A stretch of DNA of 32,339 nt from CAZOVK01 sp964583165 (GTDB taxonomy: Bacteria; Bacillota; Clostridia; Lachnospirales; WRAX01): the NCBI GenBank assembly GCA_964583165.1, contig CAZOVK010000023.1, forward strand, positions 1 through 32,339, in the 5' to 3' direction. The notes beneath the pieces are model-generated. The model had not been told where the DNA came from. It was given only the letters and a program-made list of their open reading frames with translations, and made no database searches. The stretch's first letter is position 1. Each line of letters opens with the position of its first letter. The translations under genes were made by a program, and so were the position numbers. Below are positions 9,793-16,935 of this stretch, one piece after another.

Positions 9793-9951
9793 ATGGAATA
9801 CATAAGTGTTGATATGGCTCTGCTTATAGTTATGGTGTTCTTCAGTACCATAACAATGACTATCAGTTTTATAACCGTAGTGATTGTCATTGCACAAGCC
9901 ACCTCCAAGAAAAAAGCGAAAAATAAAAAAAGTCGCCCCGATGTTCGTTAG
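9793..9951 (+). CDS. small hydrophobic peptide, putative type I (holin-like) toxin
   Basis: A 52-residue peptide preceded by an exceptionally strong ribosome binding site (GGAGGTGAT at 9781-9789, core 7 nt from ATG). It has a short polar N-terminus, one hydrophobic helix (about residues 8-35, rich in V, I, M, F, T), and a lysine-rich tail (TSKKKAKNKKSRPDVR). This architecture resembles the putative holin-like toxin (Hol-Tox)/TxpA/BsrG group of membrane-acting type I toxins in Bacillota. A convergent antisense RNA overlaps its 3' end. The family call rests on architecture and context, not on sequence identity I could check; a small membrane protein of another role is the alternative. Confidence 0.65.
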   Translation: MEYISVDMALLIVMVFFSTITMTISFITVVIVIAQATSKKKAKNKKSRPDVR

Positions 9952-10046
9952 CAGACGGACGGGCGACTGTTTTCTCAACTGAAGTGATGAATCAGTAGGC
10001 CTAAGTATATCGACCCACGTCGGGAGAAGGCTCAATTTCTCTCGAC
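9921..10046 (-). ncRNA. putative antisense RNA antitoxin convergent to the small toxin gene
   Basis: A promoter on the minus strand (10081-10053) and a terminator (9968-about 9921) bound an RNA of about 120 nt. It runs antisense to the last 7-8 codons and 3' region of the small membrane-peptide gene. I see no credible coding frame with a ribosome binding site in it. The arrangement matches type I antitoxins of the RatA/SR4 kind, which pair with the 3' end of the toxin mRNA. The transcript itself is inferred. Confidence 0.6.
9931..9968 (-). terminator. intrinsic terminator of the antisense RNA, inside the toxin 3' end
   Basis: The arms AGTCGCCC (9931-9938) and GGGCGACT (9961-9968) form a perfect 8-bp stem. 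On the minus strand the stem is followed by TTTTTTTATTTTT, a strong U tract. On the plus strand only GTTTTC follows, so it may also end the toxin mRNA less efficiently. The stop codon of the toxin lies in the loop. Confidence 0.75.
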
Positions 10047-10052
10047 GTTTCT

Positions 10053-10081
10053 ATTCTAACACAGGGCGTATCTTGCGTCAA
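10053..10081 (-). promoter_or_regulatory. promoter of the antisense RNA
   Basis: Minus-strand -35 TTGACG (10081-10076), exactly 17 nt spacer, -10 TAGAAT (10058-10053) preceded by TGT. Each hexamer differs from consensus at one base. Initiation is expected near 10046. Confidence 0.75.
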
Positions 10082-10183
10082 GCATATATTCACAGAGTCC
10101 CGATTTTATTGGGCATTAGTTAATTCCTACAACATTTTTCGGCTGTTTCGTGTAATGGATTTGTAAATTTTATCCCAAAACGA

Positions 10184-10212
10184 TTGCTTTTATATGCCTA
10201 TTATGTTATAAT
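10184..10212 (+). promoter_or_regulatory. promoter of the hydrogenase operon
   Basis: TTGCTT (10184-10189), 17 nt, TATAAT (10207-10212) with TGT just before the -10. Transcription should start near 10219, leaving a leader of about 50 nt that ends in a GGAGGG ribosome binding site before the ATG at 10268. No hairpin or operator is evident in that leader. Confidence 0.75.
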
Positions 10213-10267
10213 TCTTTGGCTATAGATAATCAACCATTATAATAGAAGAAATTCAGGAGGGAAACGC

Positions 10268-10750
10268 ATGGGAGTTCCGGCAAGTATTTTGACGGATGAC
10301 GTGAAATCTCGTATCAGCGAGATAATACAACACAATAGCGCGAAACAGGGCGCGCTTATGAGCGTCTTGCATGAAGTTCAGGAGTATCTGGGCTATATCC
10401 CCTATGAGGTTCAGGTGTTTATCGCTGAACAGATGAATGTACCCGTGACCGAGATTTACGGCGTTGTGACTTTCTATTCGCGCTTTACGATTAACCCGGT
10501 TGGCAAATATAAAATCGGCGTTTGCCTTGGCACGGCTTGTTACGTTAAGGGCTCTGACAAGGTTTTAGCTGAGGTCGAGAAGGCCGTGGGCGTTAAGGCC
10601 GGTGAAACGCGCGCTGACGGGCTCTACTCGGTTGAAGCCACGCGTTGTATCGGCGCATGTGGTCTAGCTCCTGTTATTACAATCAACGAAGACGTGTACG
10701 GCAAACTTGTACCCAGTCAAGTAGCCGCAATTATGGAAAAATATAAGTAA
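10268..10750 (+). CDS. hndA: NADP-reducing hydrogenase subunit HndA (NuoE-like [2Fe-2S] protein)
   Basis: A 160-residue thioredoxin-like [2Fe-2S] ferredoxin of the NuoE/24-kDa family. The cluster ligands are visible as Cys86 and Cys91 (CLGTACYVKG) and Cys127 and Cys131 (CIGACGLAP). In HndABCD and HydABC hydrogenases this subunit relays electrons next to the flavin subunit. It is the first gene of a four-gene operon with a canonical promoter and a GGAGG site, and hndB follows 17 nt downstream. The name hydC is used for the equivalent subunit in bifurcating enzymes. Confidence 0.93.
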   Translation: MGVPASILTDDVKSRISEIIQHNSAKQGALMSVLHEVQEYLGYIPYEVQVFIAEQMNVPVTEIYGVVTFYSRFTINPVGKYKIGVCLGTACYVKGSDKVLAEVEKAVGVKAGETRADGLYSVEATRCIGACGLAPVITINEDVYGKLVPSQVAAIMEKYK

Positions 10751-10767
10751 TTTGAAAGGGGTAAAAC

Positions 10768-11139
10768 ATGAAATCAATCGCCGAATTAAAGGCCATTCGC
10801 GATAGAGCAAAGCAGCAGGTTGACTTGCGTAAAGAAAAGGACGGCTACAAAATCGTTGTTGGCATGGCAACATGCGGCATAGCGGCCGGCGCACGCCCCG
10901 TTATGGAAGCGCTACTCACCAAAGTTACGCGTGATAACCTTGATAATGTTACGGTAACGCAAACAGGCTGTATCGGTATCTGCCGCCTTGAACCCGTAGT
11001 AGAAGTCTTCGCGCCTAACGGCGAGAAGTTCACATATGTCAAAATGACAGCCGAAAAGGCAGAGAAAATCATTGCCCAACATATCGTAATGGGCAAGCCC
11101 GTTGTTGAATATACCATTGGCGCCGAAGAAGGCAAATAG
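10768..11139 (+). CDS. hndB: NADP-reducing hydrogenase subunit HndB ((2Fe-2S) ferredoxin)
   Basis: A 123-residue thioredoxin-like [2Fe-2S] protein. Cysteines are visible at 36 (MATCGIAAGARPV), 68 and 72 (TGCIGICRLEPVVEV), the pattern of HndB. It sits between the NuoE-like and NuoF-like genes exactly as in the hndABCD operon described in Desulfovibrio fructosovorans. It is a soluble electron-transfer subunit. The ribosome binding site is GAAAGGGG. Confidence 0.9.
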   Translation: MKSIAELKAIRDRAKQQVDLRKEKDGYKIVVGMATCGIAAGARPVMEALLTKVTRDNLDNVTVTQTGCIGICRLEPVVEVFAPNGEKFTYVKMTAEKAEKIIAQHIVMGKPVVEYTIGAEEGK

Positions 11140-11177
11140 TCGCTTGAACCTGCAATAGCTATCATAGGAGGGTAAAC

Positions 11178-12974
11178 ATGGAATTTTTCCGTTCGCATGT
11201 GCTGTGTTGCGCGGGAACCGGCTGCTCGTCTTCCGGCTCAGCCAAAATCGCGGCGCGGTTAGAAGAAGAAATAGCGAAAAACAGCCTTGAAAAAGAGATT
11301 AAAATCGTAAAAACCGGCTGTTTCGGTCTTTGCGCTTTGGGCCCCATTGTTATTGTCTATCCCGAGGGCGTGTTCTATAGCCTTGTAAAAGAGGAAGACG
11401 TGCCCGAAATCGTTTCAGAACATTTGCTTAAAGGGCGTATTGTTCACCGCCTTGTTTATGATGCGACAAAGACAGAAACGGACGAAATCGTTTCGCTTAG
11501 TCAAGTCGATTTCTATAAAAAACAGAAACGTATTGCACTTAATAATTGCGGCGTAATTAACCCGGAAAATATTGAAGAATATATCGCTAACGAAGGTTAT
11601 CAGGCACTTGCGAAGGCATTGACCGAGATGACACAAGAACAGGTCATTGACGAGGTCAAAAAGAGCGGTCTGCGCGGGCGCGGCGGCGGCGGCTTCCCGA
11701 CGGGGCTCAAGTGGCAGTTTACTTACCAGTCGCCGGGCGACCAGAAGTATGTGGCTTGTAATGCGGACGAGGGCGACCCGGGCGCGTTTATGGACAGGTC
11801 TGTACTTGAAGGCGACCCGCACGTAATTATCGAAGCAATGGCAATCGCAGGTTATGCTGTGGGCGCAAACATGGGTTATGTCTATGTCCGCGCTGAATAC
11901 CCAATTGCCGTCAAGCGCCTGCAAATTGCTATTGAAGACGCGCGTAAATATGGGCTTCTCGGTAAAGACATCTTCGGCACAGGCTTCGAGTTCGATTTGG
12001 AAATCCGTCTTGGCGCGGGCGCTTTCGTCTGCGGCGAAGAAACGGCTCTTATGCGCTCAATCGAAGGTCTTCGCGGCGAACCACGTCCGCGCCCGCCGTT
12101 CCCGGCTTCTAAGGGCATTTTCGGCAAACCCACGGTTTTGAATAATGTTGAAACATACGCTAACATTCCGCAAATAATACTTAACGGAGCAGACTGGTTC
12201 CGCTCAATCGGTACGGAGAAATCCCCGGGCACGAAGGTTTTCGCTGTCGGCGGCAAGATTAACAATACCGGCCTTGTTGAAGTACCTATGGGTACGACAT
12301 TGCGCGAAGTAGTGTTTGACATTGGCGGCGGTATCCCCGGAGGTAAGAAATTCAAGGCGGCTCAGACAGGCGGCCCATCCGGCGGCTGTATCCCCATGGA
12401 ATTGATTGACACACCTATTGACTTTGACTCATTGACGGCTATCGGCTCTATGATGGGCTCGGGCGGTCTGATTGTCATGGACGAAGATAACTGCATGGTT
12501 GATATTGCGAAATTCTTCCTTGAGTTTACAGTTGATGAATCTTGCGGCAAATGCCCGCCCTGTCGTATCGGTACGCGCCGTATGCTAGAAATTCTTGAAA
12601 AGATAACAAGCGGCCGCGGCGAAGAGGAAGACATTGCGCGTCTTGAAGAGCTGGCTCATTCGATTAAACAATCTGCGCTCTGCGGCCTCGGTCAAACCGC
12701 GCCAAACCCCGTACTTTCGACTCTGCGTTACTTCCGCCATGAGTATGAAGCGCATGTGCGCGACAAACGCTGCCCGGCCGGCGCATGTAAAGAGCTTACG
12801 AAGGTCACGATTATCCCCGATAAATGTAAGGCTTGCTCGCTCTGCAAGAAGGCTTGCCCGGTTGACGCTATTCAAGGCGAACGCAAGGTTGTCCATGTGG
12901 TTGACCAAAGTAAGTGTATCAAATGCGGCGCTTGCGTAGAGAAATGCCCGTTTAAGGCGATTGAGTTCAGATAG
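11178..12974 (+). CDS. hndC: NADP-reducing hydrogenase subunit HndC (NuoF-like, FMN/NAD(P)-binding)
   Basis: This 598-residue flavoprotein exchanges electrons with NAD(P)H in the hydrogenase complex. Its N-terminal thioredoxin-like [2Fe-2S] domain has cysteines at about 10-16 and KTGCFGLC (about 47-53). The NuoF core has GLRGRGGGGFPTGLKW and CNADEGDPGAFMDR (NADH and FMN sites). The [4Fe-4S] site is ESCGKCPPCRIGTRR plus a later Cys (SALCGLGQ), and the C-terminal two-cluster ferredoxin has CKACSLCKKACPVDAI and CIKCGACVEKCPFKAI. The domain order is that of HndC/HydB. The ATG at 11178 has GGAGGG upstream. The nucleotide specificity (NAD or NADP) and possible ferredoxin coupling cannot be read from motifs alone. 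Confidence 0.95.
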   Translation: MEFFRSHVLCCAGTGCSSSGSAKIAARLEEEIAKNSLEKEIKIVKTGCFGLCALGPIVIVYPEGVFYSLVKEEDVPEIVSEHLLKGRIVHRLVYDATKTETDEIVSLSQVDFYKKQKRIALNNCGVINPENIEEYIANEGYQALAKALTEMTQEQVIDEVKKSGLRGRGGGGFPTGLKWQFTYQSPGDQKYVACNADEGDPGAFMDRSVLEGDPHVIIEAMAIAGYAVGANMGYVYVRAEYPIAVKRLQIAIEDARKYGLLGKDIFGTGFEFDLEIRLGAGAFVCGEETALMRSIEGLRGEPRPRPPFPASKGIFGKPTVLNNVETYANIPQIILNGADWFRSIGTEKSPGTKVFAVGGKINNTGLVEVPMGTTLREVVFDIGGGIPGGKKFKAAQTGGPSGGCIPMELIDTPIDFDSLTAIGSMMGSGGLIVMDEDNCMVDIAKFFLEFTVDESCGKCPPCRIGTRRMLEILEKITSGRGEEEDIARLEELAHSIKQSALCGLGQTAPNPVLSTLRYFRHEYEAHVRDKRCPAGACKELTKVTIIPDKCKACSLCKKACPVDAIQGERKVVHVVDQSKCIKCGACVEKCPFKAIEFR

Positions 12975-12993
12975 GACTAAGGAGGTAAACTAA

Positions 12994-14775
12994 TTGGAAA
13001 CTGTCAATATTACCATAGATGGCAAGAAAATGACTGTTCCCGCCAACTATACGATTTTACAGGCGGCGCAGGACGCTGAAATCAACATACCCACCCTTTG
13101 CTACCTAAAGAATATCAACGTCATTGGCGCCTGCCGTATGTGCTTGGTTGCTGTTAAGGGTTCGCGCGCGCTTCAGGCAAGTTGCGTTTACCCTGTGACA
13201 GAAGGGCTCGAGATTTATACAAACACGCCCGAGGTGCGTCAGGCGCGTCGCTCCAACTTGGAGCTGATTCTGTCGAACCATGACAGGAAGTGCCTGAGCT
13301 GTGTCCGCAGCACAAATTGCGAGTTGCAGACTTTGGCGCGTGAATTGGACGTTGATGCGGAGAGATTTGCGGGCGATAACATTATTCACCCGATTGATGA
13401 GTTGAGCGAGAGTATTGTACGCGACAACAACAAGTGTATTCTCTGCCGCCGCTGTGTGGCTATGTGCCGCGACGTACAGACGACGGCTGTTATTGAAGCG
13501 AAGAATCGCGGTTTTAGAACGACGGTTGGTTGCGTTTTCGATAAGAGCTTGAAGGATATTTCGTGCATCATGTGCGGTCAGTGCATTACGGCTTGCCCGG
13601 TTGGCGCATTGCATGAAAAGAGCCATATCGAGCGTGTCTGGGATGCTATGGCTGACCCCGAGAAAATTGTTTTGATTCAGACTGCCCCTGCCGTTCGTGT
13701 CGCGATTGGTGAAGAATTTGGTCTGCCTATGGGTAGCCGCGTGACGGGCAAGATGGTCACTGCGCTTAAACGCATGGGCTTTGACGGCGTGTTTGACACG
13801 AACACGGGCGCTGACCTCACAATTATGGAAGAAGGCACGGAGCTGATTGGCCGTTTGAAAAACAATGGCGTTCTGCCCATGATTACGTCTTGTTCCCCCG
13901 GTTGGATTAAGTTCTGTGAACATTACTTCCCCGAGTTTATTCCGAATCTGTCCAGTTGCAAGTCGCCACACATGATGTTGGGAGCGATTTTGAAGTCCTA
14001 CTATGCCGAGAAGATGGGCATTGACCCGAAAAAGCTCTACGTCATTTCTGTTATGCCTTGTACGGCAAAGAAATACGAAGCTGCACGCCCCGAAAACGTC
14101 AATGACGGCATGATGAATGTTGACGCTGTGCTTACGACACGTGAGCTGGCTACAATGATTAAAACTTCGGGTATCGACTTCGTGAACCTACCCAATTCTG
14201 ATTTCGATAACCCATTGGGCAACGCTTCGGGCGCGGGTGCTATTTTCGGCTCGACAGGTGGCGTTATGGAAGCCGCACTCCGTACTGTCGCCGAAATTCT
14301 TAAAGGCGAAGAGAACGAAGAGATAGATTTCATAGCCACACGCGGCGAAACAGGTTGCAAGGAATTTACTGTCGAGATGCCTAACCTCACGCTTAAAGGC
14401 GCGGTCGTCAGCGGCACGGGTAATGCGCGTAAGCTTCTTGAACGTATCAAAGCCGGCGAGGTGGAATATCATTTCATAGAAATCATGGGTTGCCCGGGTG
14501 GTTGCATTACGGGTGGCGGTCAGCCGATTGTTCCCGCGAGAACAAAGGCGAAAGTGAATGTGTTCGAGCAACGCTCTAAGGCGATTTATGATGAGGACGC
14601 GGCGCTTCCGATTAGAAAGAGCCACTTGAACCCGTTTATTCAGACGCTTTACAGCGAATTTTTGGGCGAGCCCAATTCGCATAAGGCGCATGAGCTTCTG
14701 CATACGCATTTCCACGAGCGCGTTCACTATGACCCCGAACTTATGGAATGTGAAACAGTTGATGTAAGCAAGTAA
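12994..14775 (+). CDS. hndD: [FeFe] hydrogenase catalytic subunit HndD/HydA
   Basis: The 593-residue subunit carries the H2-activating H-cluster. Domains: [2Fe-2S] with Cys36, 47, 50, 64; His-ligated [4Fe-4S] with His96 and Cys100, 103, 109; two [4Fe-4S] clusters at Cys148-158 and Cys191-201; then the H-domain. The L1 motif is TSCSPGW (Cys300, Ser301), L2 is MPCTAKKYE (Cys356) and L3 is EIMGCPGGCITGGGQP (Cys500, Cys504). The C-terminal small-subunit region is fused. The start is TTG at 12994, chosen because GGAGG lies 8 nt upstream and it completes the ferredoxin fold; the next ATG would cut the first strand. The Ser in L1 is discussed in the findings. Maturases HydEFG are not in this window. 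Confidence 0.95.
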   Translation: METVNITIDGKKMTVPANYTILQAAQDAEINIPTLCYLKNINVIGACRMCLVAVKGSRALQASCVYPVTEGLEIYTNTPEVRQARRSNLELILSNHDRKCLSCVRSTNCELQTLARELDVDAERFAGDNIIHPIDELSESIVRDNNKCILCRRCVAMCRDVQTTAVIEAKNRGFRTTVGCVFDKSLKDISCIMCGQCITACPVGALHEKSHIERVWDAMADPEKIVLIQTAPAVRVAIGEEFGLPMGSRVTGKMVTALKRMGFDGVFDTNTGADLTIMEEGTELIGRLKNNGVLPMITSCSPGWIKFCEHYFPEFIPNLSSCKSPHMMLGAILKSYYAEKMGIDPKKLYVISVMPCTAKKYEAARPENVNDGMMNVDAVLTTRELATMIKTSGIDFVNLPNSDFDNPLGNASGAGAIFGSTGGVMEAALRTVAEILKGEENEEIDFIATRGETGCKEFTVEMPNLTLKGAVVSGTGNARKLLERIKAGEVEYHFIEIMGCPGGCITGGGQPIVPARTKAKVNVFEQRSKAIYDEDAALPIRKSHLNPFIQTLYSEFLGEPNSHKAHELLHTHFHERVHYDPELMECETVDVSK

Positions 14776-14787
14776 TAGATTCAATTG

Positions 14788-14835
14788 ACCGCTTTGGGCG
14801 GTTTTGCTGAAAAGCCCCGGTTGTCCGGGGCTTTT
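14788..14835 (+). terminator. tandem terminator of the hydrogenase operon, second one bidirectional
   Basis: First hairpin ACCGC-TTTGG-GCGGT followed by TTTTG (14788-14805). The second is an 11-bp perfect stem, AAAAGCCCCGG (14810-14820), TTGT loop, CCGGGGCTTTT (14825-14835). The second is symmetrical and has T runs on both strands, so it also ends the leftward glycosylase gene. Confidence 0.85.
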
Positions 14836-15313
14836 ACAAATATGGTTTGATTGCGGCTGACCAGATTTCTAACTTCTGCTCAAAACGTAAGTTCGCGTGA
14901 GCGGGGCTAGACGATGGTAGTTGAAACACAGGCTTATCCCCTTTGTAGTTTTTGGCGAATAAACTTGCCGCTTTGCCGCCGTTTAGGAATACGCGGCTAA
15001 TAAGCGGGTGTTCGGCGAAAAACGTGTCAAAGTCATTCGGCGTGGGGTTTTTGATGTTTGTATCGAGCGAGCCCTCGCGTTCTGCAAAGTGGATAACATC
15101 CCATAGGGCTATACCGTGGCGCAAGAGCATGGCGCGCTTTTGGGCATATTCTGTCGGAGTTTCTTCTAATAATATGGTGCTCAATAATCTCCAAAATGCG
15201 TTCTGTGGATGACCATAGTATTCCTGCTTTTTAAGCGACATCTCACCCGGTAAAGACCCGAGTATGAGTAACCTGGAGCACTCGTCAGCTATCGGCGCTA
15301 AACCGTATTTAAT
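14834..15313 (-). CDS. DNA-deoxyinosine (hypoxanthine) glycosylase, UDG superfamily, non-canonical start
   Basis: This predicted DNA repair enzyme of UDG family 6 removes deaminated bases. From the first ATG (15241) only 135 residues follow, beginning MSLKKQEYYGHPQNAFW. That start would cut off the N-terminal active-site strand. Continuing upstream in the same frame gives KYGLAPIADECSRLL and then ILGSLPGE, the family N-terminus, with no stop. No ATG, GTG or TTG occurs in this extension. An ATT codon at 15313-15311 falls exactly where the family Met is expected, giving 159 residues, the usual size. I therefore annotate from the ATT; a lost start codon is the alternative. C-terminal RVFLNGGKAASLF and FQLPSSSPAHA match the family. 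Confidence 0.75.
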   Translation of the reverse strand: MKYGLAPIADECSRLLILGSLPGEMSLKKQEYYGHPQNAFWRLLSTILLEETPTEYAQKRAMLLRHGIALWDVIHFAEREGSLDTNIKNPTPNDFDTFFAEHPLISRVFLNGGKAASLFAKNYKGDKPVFQLPSSSPAHANLRFEQKLEIWSAAIKPYL

Positions 15314-15352
15314 TTTGTACTGCGTACTATCACCAACCTTTGGAGGTATTTT

Positions 15353-16168
15353 ATGAAACTGGGCGTTATGGTCTATATGGACATAGACAGGCTCGAGAAT
15401 GAATTTGTCAAACTTAAAGAATATGGCTTTGACACATGCCAGCTCGGATGCTGGAAGCCGGAATTATTCACACCTAAGAACGCGCTGATTGTCAAGACCT
15501 TGATGGAAAAGCACGATATTGAGGTCTCGGCGTTCTGGTGCGGCTGGAGCGGGCCTTGCGAGTGGAATCTGAATTTTGGGCCTGTCACAATCGGGCTTGT
15601 TCCGACGGCTTACCGCACGAAACGCATCGAAGAGATTAAAGCGTGCTCTGATTTCGTGAAGATTCTGGGCGTTACAGACATAGTGACGCATGTCGGCTTC
15701 ATACCGAACAGCCCCGCAGACCCCGAATATTACGGTTTTATTGGGGCGCTTAGGCATTTGGTGAAATACTTAAAGAATAACAATCAAAACTTTCTGTTTG
15801 AGACGGGGCAAGAAGCGCCCGTTGCGCTGTTACGCACAATTGAGGATATTGGCTATGATAATCTCGGCATCAACCTTGACCCCGCGAATCTTCTGATGTA
15901 CGGTCTGGGCAACCCGATTGACGCACTGGATGTGTTCGGGAAGTACGTTAGAAACGTACACGCGAAAGACGGGCTACTACCCACGTGCGGACGCGAACTG
16001 GGCGAAGAAGTCGCGCTGGGTGAAGGACTTGTGAACTTCCCAAAGCTGATTGAGAAGCTGAAAGCTTTGGGTTATGACAGATACATCACGATTGAGCGCG
16101 AGATTTCGGGTGATGAGCAGATTCGCGACATCATGAACGCCAAAAAAATTCTAACGGAGTTAATATGA
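15353..16168 (+). CDS. sugar phosphate isomerase/epimerase family protein (xylose isomerase-like TIM barrel)
   Basis: The 271-residue protein has the AP-endonuclease-2/xylose-isomerase-like TIM barrel fold. The expected metal ligands are visible as Glu150 (FLFETGQE), Asp176 (INLDPANL), His203 (NVHAKDG) and Glu248/Glu250 (TIERE). These proteins isomerise or epimerise sugars, inosose or hydroxypyruvate-type substrates; the exact substrate cannot be assigned. A GGAGG ribosome binding site at 15342-15346 fixes the start. The methyltransferase gene overlaps its stop by 4 nt. Confidence 0.88.
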   Translation: MKLGVMVYMDIDRLENEFVKLKEYGFDTCQLGCWKPELFTPKNALIVKTLMEKHDIEVSAFWCGWSGPCEWNLNFGPVTIGLVPTAYRTKRIEEIKACSDFVKILGVTDIVTHVGFIPNSPADPEYYGFIGALRHLVKYLKNNNQNFLFETGQEAPVALLRTIEDIGYDNLGINLDPANLLMYGLGNPIDALDVFGKYVRNVHAKDGLLPTCGRELGEEVALGEGLVNFPKLIEKLKALGYDRYITIEREISGDEQIRDIMNAKKILTELI

Positions 16169-16908
16169 GCACATACGAGGGCTTGGCGGGTGTTTATGAC
16201 CTGTTCACACCCAAAGAGCAGACGGCGCGTTACCTGCGGCGTATTCGGAATCTCTGGAATACCCACGGCGTAAAACCTAAACTCGTTCTCGATTTAGCTT
16301 GTGGAACGGGCGATACGGCAATCGCGCTGACAAAGAATGGTTTCGAGGTTATCGGTGTGGATGTTTCGGGCGACATGCTCTCCGTTGCTCGAACAAAGGC
16401 AGAAAAGCGCGGGCTCAATATCCTCTTTCTTCAACAGGACATGCGCCAACTGGATTTATATGGCACGATTGACGCGGCGGTTTGTCTTTGTGACGGCATC
16501 AACTACATGCTCACAGAAGATGATGCGTTGAAAGCGTTCAACCGTGTGGCTCTGTTTCTGAATACGGGCGGCATGTTCGTTTTCGATGTAAACACCGAGT
16601 ATTACTTTGAGGAGATTCTCCGCAACACCTCATTCACCGAAACACGCGACGGCGCGGCTCATATTTGCGAGAACAGCTATGACGCAAAAAAGAAATTGCA
16701 CACCTTTGATGTCACAATATTTGCGCTTAAAGACGGCAACTATGCGCGATATGCTGAAACCCACACACAACGCGCGTATACACCCGGCGAATTGAAGCGG
16801 CTACTTGAAATGGCGGGCTTTCGCGTTGACGAAATGCTGGATTTCAAGCGGTTGAAGCGCCCCCGCTACAACACTGAGCGCCTGCTTATCGCCGCCACGA
16901 AGATATAA
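16165..16908 (+). CDS. class I SAM-dependent methyltransferase
   Basis: A 247-residue Rossmann-fold methyltransferase. Motif I is VLDLACGTGD (residues 41-50), motif II ends in EVIGVDVS, and the motif around DAAVCLCDGINYM is the usual post-I acidic/aromatic segment. It resembles the YqeM/YodH-like small-molecule methyltransferases common in Bacillota. The ATG overlaps the stop of the isomerase gene (ATGA), so the two are co-translated. The acceptor molecule is unknown. Confidence 0.9.
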   Translation: MSTYEGLAGVYDLFTPKEQTARYLRRIRNLWNTHGVKPKLVLDLACGTGDTAIALTKNGFEVIGVDVSGDMLSVARTKAEKRGLNILFLQQDMRQLDLYGTIDAAVCLCDGINYMLTEDDALKAFNRVALFLNTGGMFVFDVNTEYYFEEILRNTSFTETRDGAAHICENSYDAKKKLHTFDVTIFALKDGNYARYAETHTQRAYTPGELKRLLEMAGFRVDEMLDFKRLKRPRYNTERLLIAATKI

Positions 16909-16912
16909 CAAA

Positions 16913-16928
16913 GGCGGCTTTAGCCGCC
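16913..16928. terminator. hairpin between convergent methyltransferase and nitroreductase genes
   Basis: GGCGGC-TTTA-GCCGCC forms a 6-bp GC stem between the two stop codons. T tracts are short on both sides (minus strand: TTTG), so it is a modest terminator at best. Confidence 0.5.
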
Positions 16929-16935
16929 CCTGTAT

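Noticed and set aside
9763..10035. 90-residue open frame on the minus strand over the antisense RNA
   Set aside because: It starts from within the transcribed RNA, contains the terminator hairpin and poly-T run, and has no ribosome binding site at its ATG. The RNA is better read as non-coding.
13105..13971. 288-residue open frame antisense to the hydrogenase catalytic subunit gene
   Set aside because: It mirrors a strongly conserved coding region and has no family resemblance, ribosome binding site or promoter. Long antisense frames are expected from the codon bias here.
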